From NCBI GenBank assembly GCA_013398175.1, contig VZRZ01007316.1, positions 619,720 through 683,719 of the forward strand: a stretch of DNA of 64,000 nucleotides. The letters run 5' to 3'. Positions 63,869 through 64,000 of this stretch are shown here, in pieces. The number at the start of each line of letters is the position of its first letter. Position 1 is the first letter of the stretch. Under the pieces are notes generated by a model. It saw nothing but the letters and a program-made list of their open reading frames with translations. It searched no databases and was not told the origin of the DNA. The DNA is from Climacteris rufus. Taxonomy: Eukaryota; Chordata; Aves; Passeriformes; Climacteridae. The position numbers and the translations under genes are program-made.

Positions 63869-64000
63869 ATATGTTCCAGGATTCAGCAACTATAAACCAC
63901 TAATCCGCTAAACCCATGGTTTTGAATGAATGCTCACTTTTGTTAGCTACAGCAGTAGATATCGACTGAAAGTGAAGGATGTAGCAGCGGGCGACAATAA
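63869..64000. other. Window end, unannotated
   Basis: A short non-repetitive flank after the CR1 copy. Nothing recognised. Confidence 0.6.

Noticed and set aside
1..64000. CRISPR array, operon, phage or bacterial island
   Set aside because: No regularly spaced repeats, no dense coding and no ribosome binding sites. The split gene with GT-AG introns shows vertebrate DNA.

Overview
This window looks like part of a bird nuclear chromosome. It is AT-rich and almost entirely non-coding. It carries several CR1-type retroposon pieces, one of which (63410-63868) ends in the ATTCTGTG-like octamer tail typical of avian CR1. It also has a retrovirus-derived repeat of a kind common in bird genomes. There are no operons, ribosome binding sites or prokaryotic features. 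Species cannot be determined from the window.

The only gene supported is SEMA5A (semaphorin-5A) on the + strand. Seven coding exons are visible at 25586-25811, 35724-35942, 44713-44883, 49859-50014, 53456-53503, 55582-55793 and 57182-57301. All six internal junctions obey GT-AG, the reading phases close at every junction, and the exons sum to 1152 nt (383 residues plus TAA). They encode the C-terminal part of the protein: the end of one thrombospondin type-1 repeat (TSR), a degenerate Trp-rich TSR, two canonical six-cysteine TSRs, a cysteine-poor last TSR, a short juxtamembrane linker, one transmembrane helix and a cytoplasmic tail of about 80 residues. The semaphorin and PSI domains and the first TSRs must lie upstream, outside the window.

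Region by region: 1-25585 is intron of SEMA5A. It contains a probable assembly duplication around a single N at 10814, a retrovirus-derived repeat near 12 kb, a possible solo LTR near 19 kb and an old LINE remnant near 23 kb. From 25586 to 57301 the seven exons alternate with introns that shrink from 9.9 kb to 1.4 kb and hold CR1 pieces and simple repeats. From 57302 onward lie the 3' UTR, with possible poly(A) signals between 59.1 and 62.1 kb, and then apparently gene-free sequence ending in a CR1 copy.

I looked for an undescribed system and found none. The most useful observations are the unbroken set of symmetric phase-1 exons, including a 48-nt microexon, and the likely assembly error at 10575-11053. 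The many short open frames elsewhere lack homology, coding signal or splice context and are treated as chance.
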